A stretch of DNA of 64,000 nucleotides from NCBI GenBank assembly GCA_030015575.1, contig JASDDO010000008.1, forward strand, positions 81,135,965-81,199,964, read 5' to 3'. Shown piece by piece: positions 1 to 8,859 of this stretch; position 1 is the stretch's first letter, and each line of letters begins with the position of its first letter. The position numbers were made by a program, and so were the translations under genes. Source of the DNA: Agapanthus africanus. Taxonomy: Eukaryota; Streptophyta; Magnoliopsida; Asparagales; Amaryllidaceae. The notes under the pieces are model-generated. The model was not told the DNA's origin and ran no database searches. It worked only from the letters and a program-made list of their open reading frames with translations.

Positions 1-2
1 GC

Positions 3-842
3 CCCATCGAGCCAGCATCATCCCGGGGACATCGTTTTATCCTGGCGACGACTGATTACTTCTCCAAATAGGCAGAAGCAGTACCACTGAGGGAAGTGAA
101 GACAGAGAATATCCTCCATTTCTTCAAAACGCACGTCATCTATCGATTTGGAACCCCACGGCGGATTATCTCCGATAATGGGCCGGCCTACCGAAGCCAT
201 AAGATTAGCCGCTTCGCACAGCAGCACAATATAGACTGGAGATATTCTTCAGTTTACAACCCACGAGCTAACGGTCTGGCCGAGGTCTTCAATAAGACCT
301 TGACGAAGATCATAAAAAAGACCGTTTCCAGGAATAAGAGAGACTGGCACGAAAGGCTGCAAGAAGCCCTTTGGGCTTATCGAACTACATTCAAGACGGC
401 CACGAACACAACGCCGTACGCGTTGGTATTTGGGACGGAAGCAGTACTCCCCCTCGAGATAGAGTTACCCTCCCTACGAGTAGCAGTCCACCACGAGCTG
501 ACGGACGAAGAAAATGCTCACCTTCGGCTCGAGGAGCTTGATGCCCTCGACGAAACCCGGCTCATAGTGCAACAACATCTAGAAGCCTACAAAGCAAAGA
601 TGATGCGCTCGTACGAAAGATTGACCAGGCCGAGGACATTCCACCAAGGCGAACTCGTACTAGTGGTCAAAAGACCCATGATCCCCAATCGTGCCAAGCG
701 AGGAAAATTTGAGCCAAACTATGAAGGCCCGTACATCATAGACAAGGTCTACCAGGGTGGAGCCTACCTACTCATGGACATGCACGGTGAAAGGCCTTTC
801 AGGCCAATAAACGGCCGTTTCTTAAAGAAATACTATGCTTAA
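3..842 (+). pseudogene. Integrase, C-terminal two thirds (Tat lineage), one premature stop
   Basis: The frame is open from position 3 to the TAA at 840-842, apart from a TAG at 69-71. The codon there follows DYFSK in a stretch that normally continues WAEAVPL, so this is a Trp TGG to TAG change. Visible parts of the integrase core are the first catalytic-domain segment (LATTDYFSK), the second catalytic Asp region (IISDNGPAYRS) and the NPRANGLAEVFNKT segment carrying the catalytic Glu. The C-terminal part (GELVLVVKRP, then GPYIIDKVYQGGAYLL) ends in GRFLKKYYA with no chromodomain. Integrase would insert element cDNA into chromosomes. The zinc-binding N-terminus lies outside the window. The protein continues open for about 256 codons after the stop. 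Confidence 0.9.
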
Positions 843-942
843 TAAGCCACAGCCTGGGTCAATGATAGATGACGACGACTATGTCCGCTCGCTATCTTCC
901 TAAGCTCAGACTTTACAAGCAGCAGCCGGCCTTCCCATAACA

Positions 943-1077
943 ATGGACCGAAACGTCCTTAAACTAACGACGGACCGAAACGTCTTTAAACTAACGACGG
1001 ACCGAAACGTCCTTAAACTAACGACGGACCGAAACGTCCTTAAACTAGCGACGGACCGAAACGTCCCTAAACTACTA
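943..1077 (+). repeat. 27-bp tandem repeat, 5 copies
   Basis: Five head-to-tail copies of a unit with GGAC, six bases, GTCC, then TTAAACTA. The GGAC/GTCC pair makes each copy a small inverted repeat. Related units occur in A's own LTR (9811-9918), in C's 3' region (about 34425-34530) and in both LTRs of C (29101-29180 and 46510-46620). The array lies about 100 bp after the integrase stop, in the untranslated 3' region. Confidence 0.9.
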
Positions 1078-1260
1078 CCGCAGCATCCTTAGGTTGACGA
1101 GATAAAAAAAAAAGAGAAAAAAAGTATATAAAATAAAAAAAACAAAAACGGTATGTCCATAAGCAAAATGGGCACGGATGAAAACCCGAAAGGGCTCCGT
1201 GAGTAAAAACAGCAGGACTACCGGCGAGTGTTTGTGAAAACTCGAAAGGGCGCAACCTCG
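1078..1260 (+). other. A-rich stretch and a conserved 100-bp segment of the 3' region
   Basis: Positions 1100-1150 are nearly all A with few other bases. The segment at 1155-1260 recurs in reverse orientation in element C at about 34165-34280, with the same order relative to the hairpin array that follows. It holds no credible reading frame. Conservation between the two copies probably reflects common descent within one family. Confidence 0.7.
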
Positions 1261-1790
1261 TTAAAAGACACTTGTAGGGTCCTCTCGACCTTGTAAGAAG
1301 AAACCACCTGCGTGAGATCCTTACGACTCACAAAGGAGCAACACACTTAGGGATCCTCACGATTCCTAAGGAGAAAATACACTTACGAGATCCTCACGAC
1401 TCATAAGGAGAACTCTCTTATGGGACCCTCACGGCTCATAAGATTTGAAAGCCTTAAGCTACAGAAACCTAAACCTGTTCTTAAGCAAATCCTCCACAAC
1501 CTTCGATATTGCCCTACAAGGGACTCAATACTGACCCTTGTATACAATCCACGGGCGCGAATAAACATTTCCCCGGCAAAGTCCAACCCTTGTAGGTCCT
1601 CTCGACCCATAAGGAGAAAGCCCTCTTGTAGGATCCTTACGACTTACAGAGGAACATACACTTAGGGATCCTCACGATTCCTAGGGAGAAAATACACCTA
1701 CAAGATCCTCACGACTTGTAGGGAGAAATACCTTTGTGAGACCGTTACGGCTCATGAAGTCAAAGCCTTGGTCGACAGGACCCTTAACCC
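1261..1790 (+). repeat. Array of about ten 26-nt hairpin units with variable arms
   Basis: Units of roughly 26 nt, spaced about 35-50 nt apart. Each has a conserved centre (ATCCTCACGA or close variants such as ATCCTTACGA) flanked by 5-8 nt arms that are complementary to each other. The clearest is 1697-1722, with arms CCTACAAG and CTTGTAGG. Others use GTGAG/CTCAC, TTACGAG/CTCATAA (one mismatch), CTTATGGG/CTCATAAG (one mismatch) and TTAGGGAT/ATTCCTAA (one mismatch). Arms differ from unit to unit while the pairing is largely kept. A gap at 1430-1590 holds non-hairpin sequence. The same array type recurs at 3735-4025 and in C. Confidence 0.85.
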
Positions 1791-2423
1791 TGTTTACTAA
1801 GCCCCCTTTGTTCAACATCGACAGAGGCAAATGATGATTCGCTCCTGGCAACATTCCAGTTGTAGCGGTGCTGATACCGAAATCGGTATCTAAAACCCAA
1901 GCTTGCGGCGAAAAAGCTAGCAAGCCACACATGCCTACGAAATAGCCGAAATGATGGGGCAACTTGCAATAAAAAGCAGCAAGTAAAAATGTACGCATGG
2001 AAAAATAGCCGAAATGGTGGGGCAACTCGCAGTAAAAAGCAGCGAGTAGAGAATAAATAAATAGCCGAAATGATGGGACAATCGCGACCTTCGCAGTATA
2101 AAAGCTGAAATGATAGAGCATCGCGGAAAAAGAAATAAAATAAAAATGAAATCCACGCCCTACAGGTGATGTTACATCTATCCTTGTATACAATCCAGGG
2201 GCGCAATCAAAGAAGGGATCGTACTCCTCCCCCAGGTTTCATCATAAGAAGGAGCCAAATCTCGACGGTTCATAGATAGCCTAGAGATCATCTCGACGTC
2301 CGTCTCATGGCAGCAGACACAACATCAAGCGAAACGGAACAGCGGCAACCCCCAGTTCCATGGCTCGGCGATACATATCACTAAGAGTCGAACCTCCATT
2401 CCGTGAAATGCGGATATAATCAA
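1791..2423 (+). other. Non-coding 3' region with a roughly 60-bp repeat
   Basis: Positions 1935-2130 hold three diverged copies of a roughly 60-bp unit containing AATAGCCGAAATGATGGG. The reverse complement recurs in C at 33108-33390. Positions 1810-1890 match C at about 33440-33590. Several long reading frames here are by-products of the repeats and are not supported as genes. Confidence 0.7.
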
Positions 2424-3285
2424 CAAAATTCCTGGTCACGTGGAACGTGGATAATGTCACTCTTTGACCCCGTGGAAAACGTCCAGAGCGGATCCTGGTC
2501 CTCGCAGAGCACGGCAGTGAACCCGTGTGAAGCATCCAGAGCGGAGCCTAGTCCTCGCCAAGCACGGCAGTGAACCCGTGTGAAGCATCTAGTGCAAAAT
2601 TCCTGGTTACGTGGAACGCGGATAATGTCACTCTTTGACCCCGTGGAAAACGTCCTGAGCGGATCCTGGTCCTCGCAGAGCACGGCAGTGAACCCGTGTG
2701 AAGCATCCAGAGCGGAGCCTAGTCCTCGCCGAGCACGGCAGTGAACCCGTGTGAAGCATCTAGTGCAAAATTCCTGGTTACGTGGAACGCGGATAATGTC
2801 ACTCTTTGACCCCGTGGAAAACGTCCAGAGCAGATCCTGGTCCTCGCAGAGCACGGCAGTGAACCCGTATGAAGCATCCAGAGCGGAGCCTAGTCCTCGC
2901 CGACCACGGCAGTGAACCCGTGTGAAGCATCTAGTGCAAAATTCCTGGTCACGTGGAACGCGGATAATGTCACTCTTTAACCCCGTGGAAAACGTCCAGA
3001 GCGGATCCTGGTCCTCGCAGAGCACGGCAGTGAACCCGTGTGAAGCATCCAGAGCGGAGCCTAGTCCTCGCCGAGCACGGCAGTGAACCCGTGTGAAGCA
3101 TCTAGTGCAAAATTCCTGGTTACGTGGAACGCGGATAATGTCACTCTTTGACCCCGTGGAAAACGTCCAGAGCGGATCCTGGTCCTCGCAGAGCATGGCA
3201 GTGAACCCGTGTGAAGCATCCAGAGCGGAGCCTGGTCCTCGCCAAGCACGGCAGTGAACCCGTGTGAAGCATCCAGAGCAAATAC
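2424..3285 (+). repeat. 171-bp tandem repeat, five copies
   Basis: A landmark (AGTGCAAAATTC) recurs at 2591, 2762, 2933 and 3104, exactly 171 bp apart, with a further diverged start near 2424. Each monomer is a 118-bp unit plus an extra 53-bp sub-repeat containing CTCGCCGAGCACGGCAGTG. The 118-bp form without the extra sub-repeat occurs in the 3' LTR at 9493-9725. Copies are almost identical, so the array is young or homogenised. Because 171 is divisible by three, a 258-codon frame stays open on the - strand; I regard that as an artefact. Confidence 0.92.
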
Positions 3286-3700
3286 CGGACTGTGGAGTCC
3301 TTAAAATCCACGGACTATGACGTCCTTAACCTCGACCGTGATGTCTTAAAACTAACGATCAACCACCCCGATTCCCTACGGATTCTGCCTTGGTTTAAGG
3401 GTACATCTCTTCACTCCTTTGATACTTGGCGTTGTAATTCTTCAACGTCTTCAAAGAGGTGATGGGTCCCTGCAACCAAACGTCGGACTGTGGAGTCCCT
3501 AAATCCACGGACTATGAGGTCCTCAACCTTGACCGTGATGTCTTAAAACTAACATCGGACTGTGGAGTCCCTAAATCCACGGACTATGAGGTCCTTAACC
3601 TTGACCGTGATGTCTTAAAACTAACATCGGACTGTGGAGTCCCTAAATCCACGGACTATGAGGTCCTTAACCTTGACCGCGATGTCTTTAAACTACAATA
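3286..3700 (+). repeat. 72-bp tandem repeat (3 copies plus one separated copy)
   Basis: Unit of 72 bp at about 3482-3700, with a fourth copy at 3286-3357. Each unit contains two inverted repeats of the GGAC/GTCC type (GGACT with AGTCC, and GGAC with GTCC) followed by TTAAC or TTAAA. Between them, 3395-3475 carries a segment that recurs in the 3' LTR at about 9375-9450 and again near 10050-10130. The period is a multiple of three, which creates a repetitive open frame that I do not call a gene. Confidence 0.85.
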
Positions 3701-3734
3701 CCTGGAGAAACCCCTGACTCCGTAAAATACAGAC

Positions 3735-4025
3735 AAGGGTGACCACATCCAGCACTTACAGGTCCTCACGACCTGTATGGAAGAAAGACTCTCTTGTGAG
3801 ATCCTTACGACTCTCAAGGGAAAACCCGCTTAAGAATCCTCACGATTTTTAAGAAGAACGTACACCTATGGGATCCTCTCGACCTGTAGGGAGAAAAACT
3901 CTTTATGAGACCTTCGTGGCTCATAAAATGTAAAAGTCTTAGGAAGCAGATCTTAACCCTGAATCCTGAGCCATCGCTGTCCTGCAAGGAGATCAAGGTA
4001 GAATATCCGCAGAATACATTCAATG
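3735..4025 (+). repeat. Second array of variable-arm hairpin units
   Basis: Same 26-nt design as 1261-1790: centres ATCCTTACGA, ATCCTCACGA and ATCCTCTCGA with partly complementary arms such as TGTGAG/CTCTCA and CTTAAGAAT/ATTTTTAAG. It ends in a segment (3955-4000) whose reverse complement is found in C at 31690-31730. That anchors the boundary between the hairpin region and the antisense genes. Confidence 0.75.
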
Positions 4026-4131
4026 AAAAGGGGACACACCATTGATAGGAAAAATGTATCTTTTATTCATAAACCAAAATAGATACGAAGTACAATTTAT
4101 GAAAGAAACAAAAAAAAAGAGATACTCTCAT

Positions 4132-4521
4132 TCATGAGTATGTACAAAAAAGGAGAAAAGATACAAGTCCTAAAGCCGGCGGGCGGTGCAATAATTTTAC
4201 CAGCTCATCGTTCTGTTGCTGAGACACGGCTTCATGATGCAAGATCTCCAGAAGACGAGCCTCCGCCTGAGCTTGCTGAGCCTGATACGAAGCAAGCCGA
4301 GCTTCGAGCTCTTTTTCGGTGGCTTTATGAGTCTCGACCCTCTCACGAGTAAATGTGGCAGCTTTATCGAGAGCCACCACTTCTTTTATGGACTCCTGAA
4401 GCACCCGCCAGAGTTTGTATGCTTTGTTAGCTTTGGCTGTGAAGCTAGCCTGAAGCTCGCCCAGCGCCTTAGAAACCAGCTCCCTCTCCGAGAATTTACG
4501 GCCGAACCCCTTTTCTCGCAC
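4132..4521 (-). CDS. Antisense gene 3 of element A: small coiled-coil protein, function unknown
   Basis: 129 codons, antisense to the retrotransposon, uninterrupted. Residues about 10-110 are rich in Glu, Gln, Ala, Leu and Lys with a heptad-like pattern (KELEARLASYQAQQAQAEARLLEIL), which predicts a coiled coil; a short hydrophobic stretch (VSFLLF) is at the C-terminus. There is no recognisable enzyme motif. A plant-type AATAAA lies downstream on the - strand at about 4050. The start is the first Met of the open frame and could be wrong if an upstream exon exists. It does not clearly align with the other two antisense genes. Tat elements such as Grande are known to carry antisense frames between pol and the 3' LTR; that this is one is inference from position. 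Confidence 0.55.
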   Translation of the reverse strand: MREKGFGRKFSERELVSKALGELQASFTAKANKAYKLWRVLQESIKEVVALDKAATFTRERVETHKATEKELEARLASYQAQQAQAEARLLEILHHEAVSQQQNDELVKLLHRPPALGLVSFLLFCTYS

Positions 4522-4954
4522 GACAATATGTTCGCCACGCGTTGCCCTATCAGGCTACGTAAGCTCGCTTTCGTGACCGCAACCTTGGAAACAAGACATT
4601 TACAAGACCGTATAAATGGGCTTCCAGTCGATGGGGATAATCGATCTAAAATGCGCTCACATCACCTGACGTGAAAGACAACAAGAAAGATTTCCGACAT
4701 ATTTCAAGCATGCATTCGCAATCATATGAGTATTCAAAAAAAATATATAATAGCATTTGCAATCGCGTGAACATTCATAATGCCCAAAAAGGTCTGATGC
4801 GCAGGAAAGTGATGATGGCATTTGCAATTAAAGAAAGTTCTCATGAGAAGAATACAAAGTTTATTTATACAAGCGGAAACATACATACTAGTACCAAGCC
4901 TACATGGAAGTTCGACACAAAACATAGAGAAGGAGGGACTAATTTAAAAATGTT

Positions 4955-5488
4955 CTACGCTAACGAGAAAAGGTCACCAAACACGGGATCAATGGCACAG
5001 GGGTTAATGAAGCAGAGGACAAAATTCTCCATCTCTCTCTCTGCTTTCTCCAGCACATCAAAGCGACGGTTCTCACGAGGAGTCGCTCCCCATCGATTGG
5101 CGCCATGTTCGTCCGCGAAAGCAGACATAATAGCTCGCCGGGCCTTTATCTGGCTCAGTAGATGAATTGAGCAATCCTTCAAAGCCTGAGTAATCAGGCG
5201 CGCTTCATGAAAGCCCTCGAGCTTTTCTTTAGCCGCGTCAAGCATCGCCAGGGTCATCTCTGCCGGGTGAGGAGGGATGTCGGCAAGCACGGCCGTGAGA
5301 ATCATCCGGAGCCAGAGGGAACCCATCGGGAGGGGGGACCCCCTACGAATCGAGAGTTCGTACATTGTAGAGTCGCATTCGTCGTCGGTAAGAAGTGGAT
5401 CCACCAACCGAGCAGCAAAGCGGGGGATCATCTCCTCGATAGGCACTTCCCATGGCTGTCGACGAGCGTGTGGACGGTTGCAGGCCAT
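4955..5488 (-). CDS. Antisense gene 2 of element A: paralogue of antisense gene 1
   Basis: 177 codons, uninterrupted, ATG in a good context (GCCATGG). It aligns co-linearly with the gene at 5948-6454 and with the pseudogene at 48446-48943. Shared features are an N-terminal EEMIPR/NEIIS motif, a middle PMGSLWLRMIL/PRRSSLLRLIV block followed by Ala and Pro, an LDAAKEKL/LDVAEDKI helix running into a RLI/LIL turn, and a C-terminal INPC/LNPC motif. It looks like a soluble, mostly helical protein; no signal peptide or membrane segment is visible. An AATAAA on the - strand at about 4863 could end its transcript, suggesting a separate transcription unit. Function unknown. Confidence 0.6.
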   Translation of the reverse strand: MACNRPHARRQPWEVPIEEMIPRFAARLVDPLLTDDECDSTMYELSIRRGSPLPMGSLWLRMILTAVLADIPPHPAEMTLAMLDAAKEKLEGFHEARLITQALKDCSIHLLSQIKARRAIMSAFADEHGANRWGATPRENRRFDVLEKAEREMENFVLCFINPCAIDPVFGDLFSLA

Positions 5489-5947
5489 GGCACTCAGCTA
5501 CTCCTCAAATTAAATCACGTCAATATGGGAATAAATTTCTCTGTGAGGAGGAAATAGGCTATGGCCTCAAGACTATAAAGGGGAGCATTAAATGCTGCGT
5601 GCGAGAGAAAATTGCATGATGGAACCCTTCCAAGGCCCAAATAAGGGAAGACATAGGAAATCAGGAAAAGGAATGATTTCCTAGGCGCCTTCTCTGCATC
5701 CAATGCCATGCACAGAAATGTGGCATGAAAAATTGAATAGCCCCATAAAAGGCCCCTCACGTGTGGAACACGTGAGCACCATGCTTGGTGCGTACTAAGA
5801 AATGAAACAATGCCTTGCACACATCAAGAAAAAAAAATGAACGACAAAATTCCGAAAAAAAGGGAGGAGGGCACGCAAACACAAAAGGACACGATAAGTT
5901 TATCATTCATGCTTTAAAAAGGTTCATACAAAATGAAAAGAAAACGA

Positions 5948-6454
5948 TTACAACGGCAAGACCTCAGGCGCGGGGCACGGATTGAGAAACTCAAGCTTGA
6001 CCTTGTCCAAGATCTTCCAAGCATTTCGAACCGCCCGAGTATGTTTTCTTTCGCGATCGCAAGCGTCGGGGTCCTCGCGGATGTCCTCCACCCTCCGGTA
6101 GGCGGCAAGTATGGCCGACTGCTGAAACGCCTGGTGCAAAAGATCAATGAGGTTGTCACGCCTTCTCTTTAAGATCAGACTCATCAGATACACCGAATGT
6201 ATCTTATCCTCGGCAACGTCCAATTCCCTGAGTGGCACACCGGCGCAGAAGAGAGGAAGCGCCTCCCAAATCGCCAGCACGATGAGCCTTAGAAGAGAAG
6301 AGCGACGGGGGAGTAGCCGATGGTTGTACTCGTCAAAGCGGCTCATAATCTCAGCACACTGAGCGTTGGTGAACTCCTGATTCTGACTACGGCCCAGGGC
6401 ACGAATATTCCCGTAGGAAATGATTTCGTTGAGATTATACAAATGAGCGTCCAT
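5948..6454 (-). CDS. Antisense gene 1 of element A: conserved helical protein of unknown function
   Basis: 168 codons, uninterrupted. It is clearly homologous to the antisense gene of element D (48446-48943): both start M-x-x-x-L/I-Y followed by an EIIS motif. Both have LLPRRS or LLPWRS then AIW, a L/ALD-x-A/K-x-DK-x-H-x-x-Y helix, a LI-x-K-x-R-x-D motif, and a FL(N/D)P tail. The ATG at 6452-6454 sits five bases after a good 3' splice site (TTTTTATTTCAG on the - strand), so a 5'-leader intron is likely. A TATA box lies upstream at 6973-6980. Nothing shows an enzymatic role. Finding the same family in two unlike Tat elements argues that it is a real protein. Confidence 0.65.
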   Translation of the reverse strand: MDAHLYNLNEIISYGNIRALGRSQNQEFTNAQCAEIMSRFDEYNHRLLPRRSSLLRLIVLAIWEALPLFCAGVPLRELDVAEDKIHSVYLMSLILKRRRDNLIDLLHQAFQQSAILAAYRRVEDIREDPDACDRERKHTRAVRNAWKILDKVKLEFLNPCPAPEVLPL

Positions 6455-7085
6455 GATACCTGAAATAAAAATCAGGACAATTTATTACAAACCCTCTTCT
6501 TCTTCACTAATCATAGAATGACAAGGAAACCCCAAGAAGCCTCCGTGTGAAGAAACTAAGTTCTTCATTGGAATTAAATTCCTTATTAAGAAAGGGAATT
6601 AAATTCCCAGAAACATTTTTGGATGGAATTAAATTCCATGGAGTTGAAACGCCATCATCATCTCCCCAAAGATCATCTAAACCCTAAGAGATCTACAGTT
6701 CGAAGGTTAGGCGGTTTCATGTTCTTCTGGAAAAACATGAAGAAAAATGGGTAAAAACCCTTGTTTTGGATTTAAAATCCAAAGGAATGTGGAAGTTCGC
6801 TGTTTGTCCAAGAACATTACCTGAGGAAAAAGGGTCACCTGAACAGAGTTAAACTCTGAAGATTGTTTCAAGACAGAGAACTAAGCTCTGGAACCGAGAA
6901 TTAAATTCTCAAGGGAAAAGTTCTCAGAAGAAGAAGATGAGCAAAGTGAAGGCTCCTCTGAAGAGACAGTGGTATTTATAGAAGGCGATAGAAATGTTTC
7001 ATCTCCCCAGATCCCTAGAGGAATCCAACGGTCACAAAAGGTGACAGCGTTGCACTCACGTGCGAACACGTGAGAACAACGCTGT
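6455..7085 (-). other. Promoter and leader region of the antisense genes
   Basis: No gene. On the - strand this reads from a TATA box (6973-6980) to the antisense ATG at 6454, with a splice acceptor at 6460-6462. The stretch is packed with short palindromes such as GGAATTAAATTCC (6575-6660) and AGAGTTAAACTCT (6845-6857), and carries one paired CACGTG site at about 7053-7072. Confidence 0.6.
6973..6980 (-). promoter_or_regulatory. TATA box for the antisense transcript of element A
   Basis: TATAAATA on the - strand, about 115 bp inside the internal region from the LTR start at 7095 and about 520 bp upstream of the antisense ATG, leaving room for a leader intron. Elements C (30951) and D (14225) have a TATA box at an equivalent place relative to their 3' LTR. 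Confidence 0.55.
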
Positions 7086-7094
7086 GGGGGCATT
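7081..7094 (+). promoter_or_regulatory. Polypurine tract of element A
   Basis: The G-run GTGGGGGCATT directly precedes the LTR start TGTTTCC. In C the same GGGGGCATT precedes its LTR on the - strand (30849-30862). This is the expected primer site for plus-strand DNA synthesis, and its conservation fixes the LTR boundary in both elements. Confidence 0.75.
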
Positions 7095-7136
7095 TGTTTC
7101 CTGATTTAAAATCAGGAAGGCTCACGGAAAAGGCTT

Positions 7137-7615
7137 CAGAAAAGGGTCACGTGCTTACACGTGACCAGCAGTCACGTGTGGGCACGTGACACCTAAAAGT
7201 ATCGGCAAGGCGAGTTCAGTTTCCCAACTACATCAAAGAAAGGGGCTTCAGAAAGGGTCACGTGCTCCCACGTGACCTGGGTCACGTGTCGGCACGTGAC
7301 ATTTAAAAGCAAACGGCAAAGGCACATTGGTTCCCTGATCAAATCAAGGAAAAGGCTTCAGAAGAGGTCACGTGCTCCCACGTGACCAGGGTCACGTGTT
7401 GGCACGTGACGCTCAAAACATCAGACTCATTCTCCGGTTAAATCAAGAAAAAGACTCCAGACGAGGGTCACGTGCTCATACGTGACCAGGGGTCACGTGG
7501 TGGCACGTGACGGCTAAGCAGCAGAAGAAGACAGAGTGCAAAAGAAGAAAATGGCTCGTTACAAGGGGGTCACGTGCCCACACGTGACCAAGGGTCACGT
7601 GGCCGCACGTGACCA
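7137..7615 (+). promoter_or_regulatory. Array of ten paired CACGTG (G-box) palindromes upstream of the LTR TATA box
   Basis: Ten inverted pairs, arranged as five doublets at about 7137-7190, 7255-7303, 7366-7411, 7467-7512 and 7566-7610. Each has the form GGTCACGTG, four variable bases, CACGTGACC, with 7-9 bp arms. Four-base spacers include CTTA, TGGG, CTCC, TCGG and TTGG. One further pair precedes the LTR at 7053-7072 and four more lie at 8650-8850. CACGTG is the core bound by plant bZIP and bHLH factors; use as an enhancer is inference from position, 300-780 bp before the TATA box. Confidence 0.75.
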
Positions 7616-7629
7616 GCTTTCAAAGCCTA

Positions 7630-8630
7630 TTTGTTAACAGAATTAAATTCTGAGAAAAGACCTCTCAAATCTTTCCAAAAGCAACCGATTGAATTAAAGA
7701 TTTAGAGTGATTAAATATCATCTATCTATAGGAAAATCTAGAATTTGGAAAGATTTCCCCTTTAAATCTAACAGAAATCACAAAGGAGAATCGCTGGATT
7801 TGAAATCCAATGGTGAATAAAATTCACCTAATAATCCAAAGGTCCAGAACGAATGATGGACGCAAATCAAATCTCTCAATGAAGATTCGTCAAAAACTAA
7901 TTGACTCGGCTGCTTCTCCTATAAATAGGAGCCAAGAGATACAAAAGAGATATACGCAGAGGGAAGAAAGGGAGAGAGAGCCTTGATACCTCGAGGAACT
8001 TGGATCTTCTGCAAAAGAAAACCCTAGGCAAGAAAGGGAAGGCTCCTTGAAAGAAAGGAGAATTTAATTCTCAACAGAGTTTAACTCTGATATATATAAA
8101 ACAGAAGAATATATTTCTTCTCTCTTTGATAGAGGATCTGCAAAGTGCACATCTCCCCTTGAATTTGAGAATTTAATTCTCAATGGGTTGAGATCCTGCC
8201 ATGCAGATCCAAAACATAGAGAGGGAATGGAAGCACGAGAATTTAATTCTCACAGAACTATAGGAATTTAATTCCTTTAAAATAAAACTAGGGCTTGACC
8301 CTGTGTTATGGGAATTTAATTGCTTCAGAACAAAAAGAAACAGGGTTTAACCCTAATTAAGAACCTAGTTCTGTTGGAACAGCGGGGATTTAATTCCCTT
8401 GATCATAATTTAACAGAGAATGGGAATTTAATTCCTTAAAAGCTTTTATTAGGGTTTAACCCTATTTAGTTCTTCACATGTATGAGGAATTTAATTCCTA
8501 CAGAAAATTCAGAGTCTAACTCTATTCAGAATATAAATCTTCAAAAGGAAGTAAGAATTTAATTCCTCTGAAATTACTGTCAGGGTTTAACCCTACGAGG
8601 AATTTAATTCCTGGAAAAGATTAACAGATC
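7630..8630 (+). repeat. Field of 13-bp palindromes with a TTNAA core
   Basis: Many perfect odd palindromes share the centre TTNAA with variable 4-bp flanks that pair. Examples: AGAGTTTAACTCT (8076-8088), GGAATTTAATTCC (8423-8435), AGGGTTTAACCCT (8451-8463) and the 15-bp GAGAATTTAATTCTC (8058-8072). The flank sequence changes while complementarity stays. A continuation with AGTGTTNAACACT is at 8860-9165. No reading frame of note. Confidence 0.85.
7920..7927 (+). promoter_or_regulatory. TATA box of the element A LTR
   Basis: TATAAATA within CTCCTATAAATAGGAG, itself an inverted repeat, 825 bp into the LTR. It is followed by a purine-rich leader (GGGAAGAAAGGGAGAGAGAG) typical of plant LTR R regions. 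It would drive genomic RNA on the + strand. Confidence 0.65.
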
Positions 8631-8859
8631 CTCTAAACAACATACATAGAGGTAGGGTCACGTGTCACCACGTGACCCCCCCAAGAGATCTACAGAAAAC
8701 CCCTTTGAGGCAGCACCCCACGTGACCCACGTGACCCTCGGCAGAAGCTTTAACATATAAGCATTTAAATGCCCTCCACGTGAGGGCACGTGATGCGATA
8801 ATCTCAGCAGAATAAATGAAGGGAGGACGCTCTCACGTGTTGCCACGTGACCCCTCTTG

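Noticed and set aside
1681-2206. Overlapping - strand frames of 140-170 codons
   Set aside because: Aromatic-rich, repeat-derived translations in the non-coding 3' region; not conserved as protein in C.
2420-3196. 258-codon frame on the - strand
   Set aside because: It is open only because the 171-bp repeat is a multiple of three and one unit has no stop in that frame; the protein is a pure repeat with no domain.
2424-3285. Centromeric satellite because of the 171-bp period
   Set aside because: Only five monomers inside one retrotransposon region, also present in its LTR; the period matching primate alpha satellite is coincidence.
3459-3725. 88-codon frame on the + strand with 24-residue repeats
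   Set aside because: Translation of the 72-bp tandem repeat; no start context, no homologue in C.
1261-4025. CRISPR-like array
   Set aside because: The DNA is plant nuclear. The variable parts are paired arms of hairpins, not unique spacers, and unit spacing is irregular.
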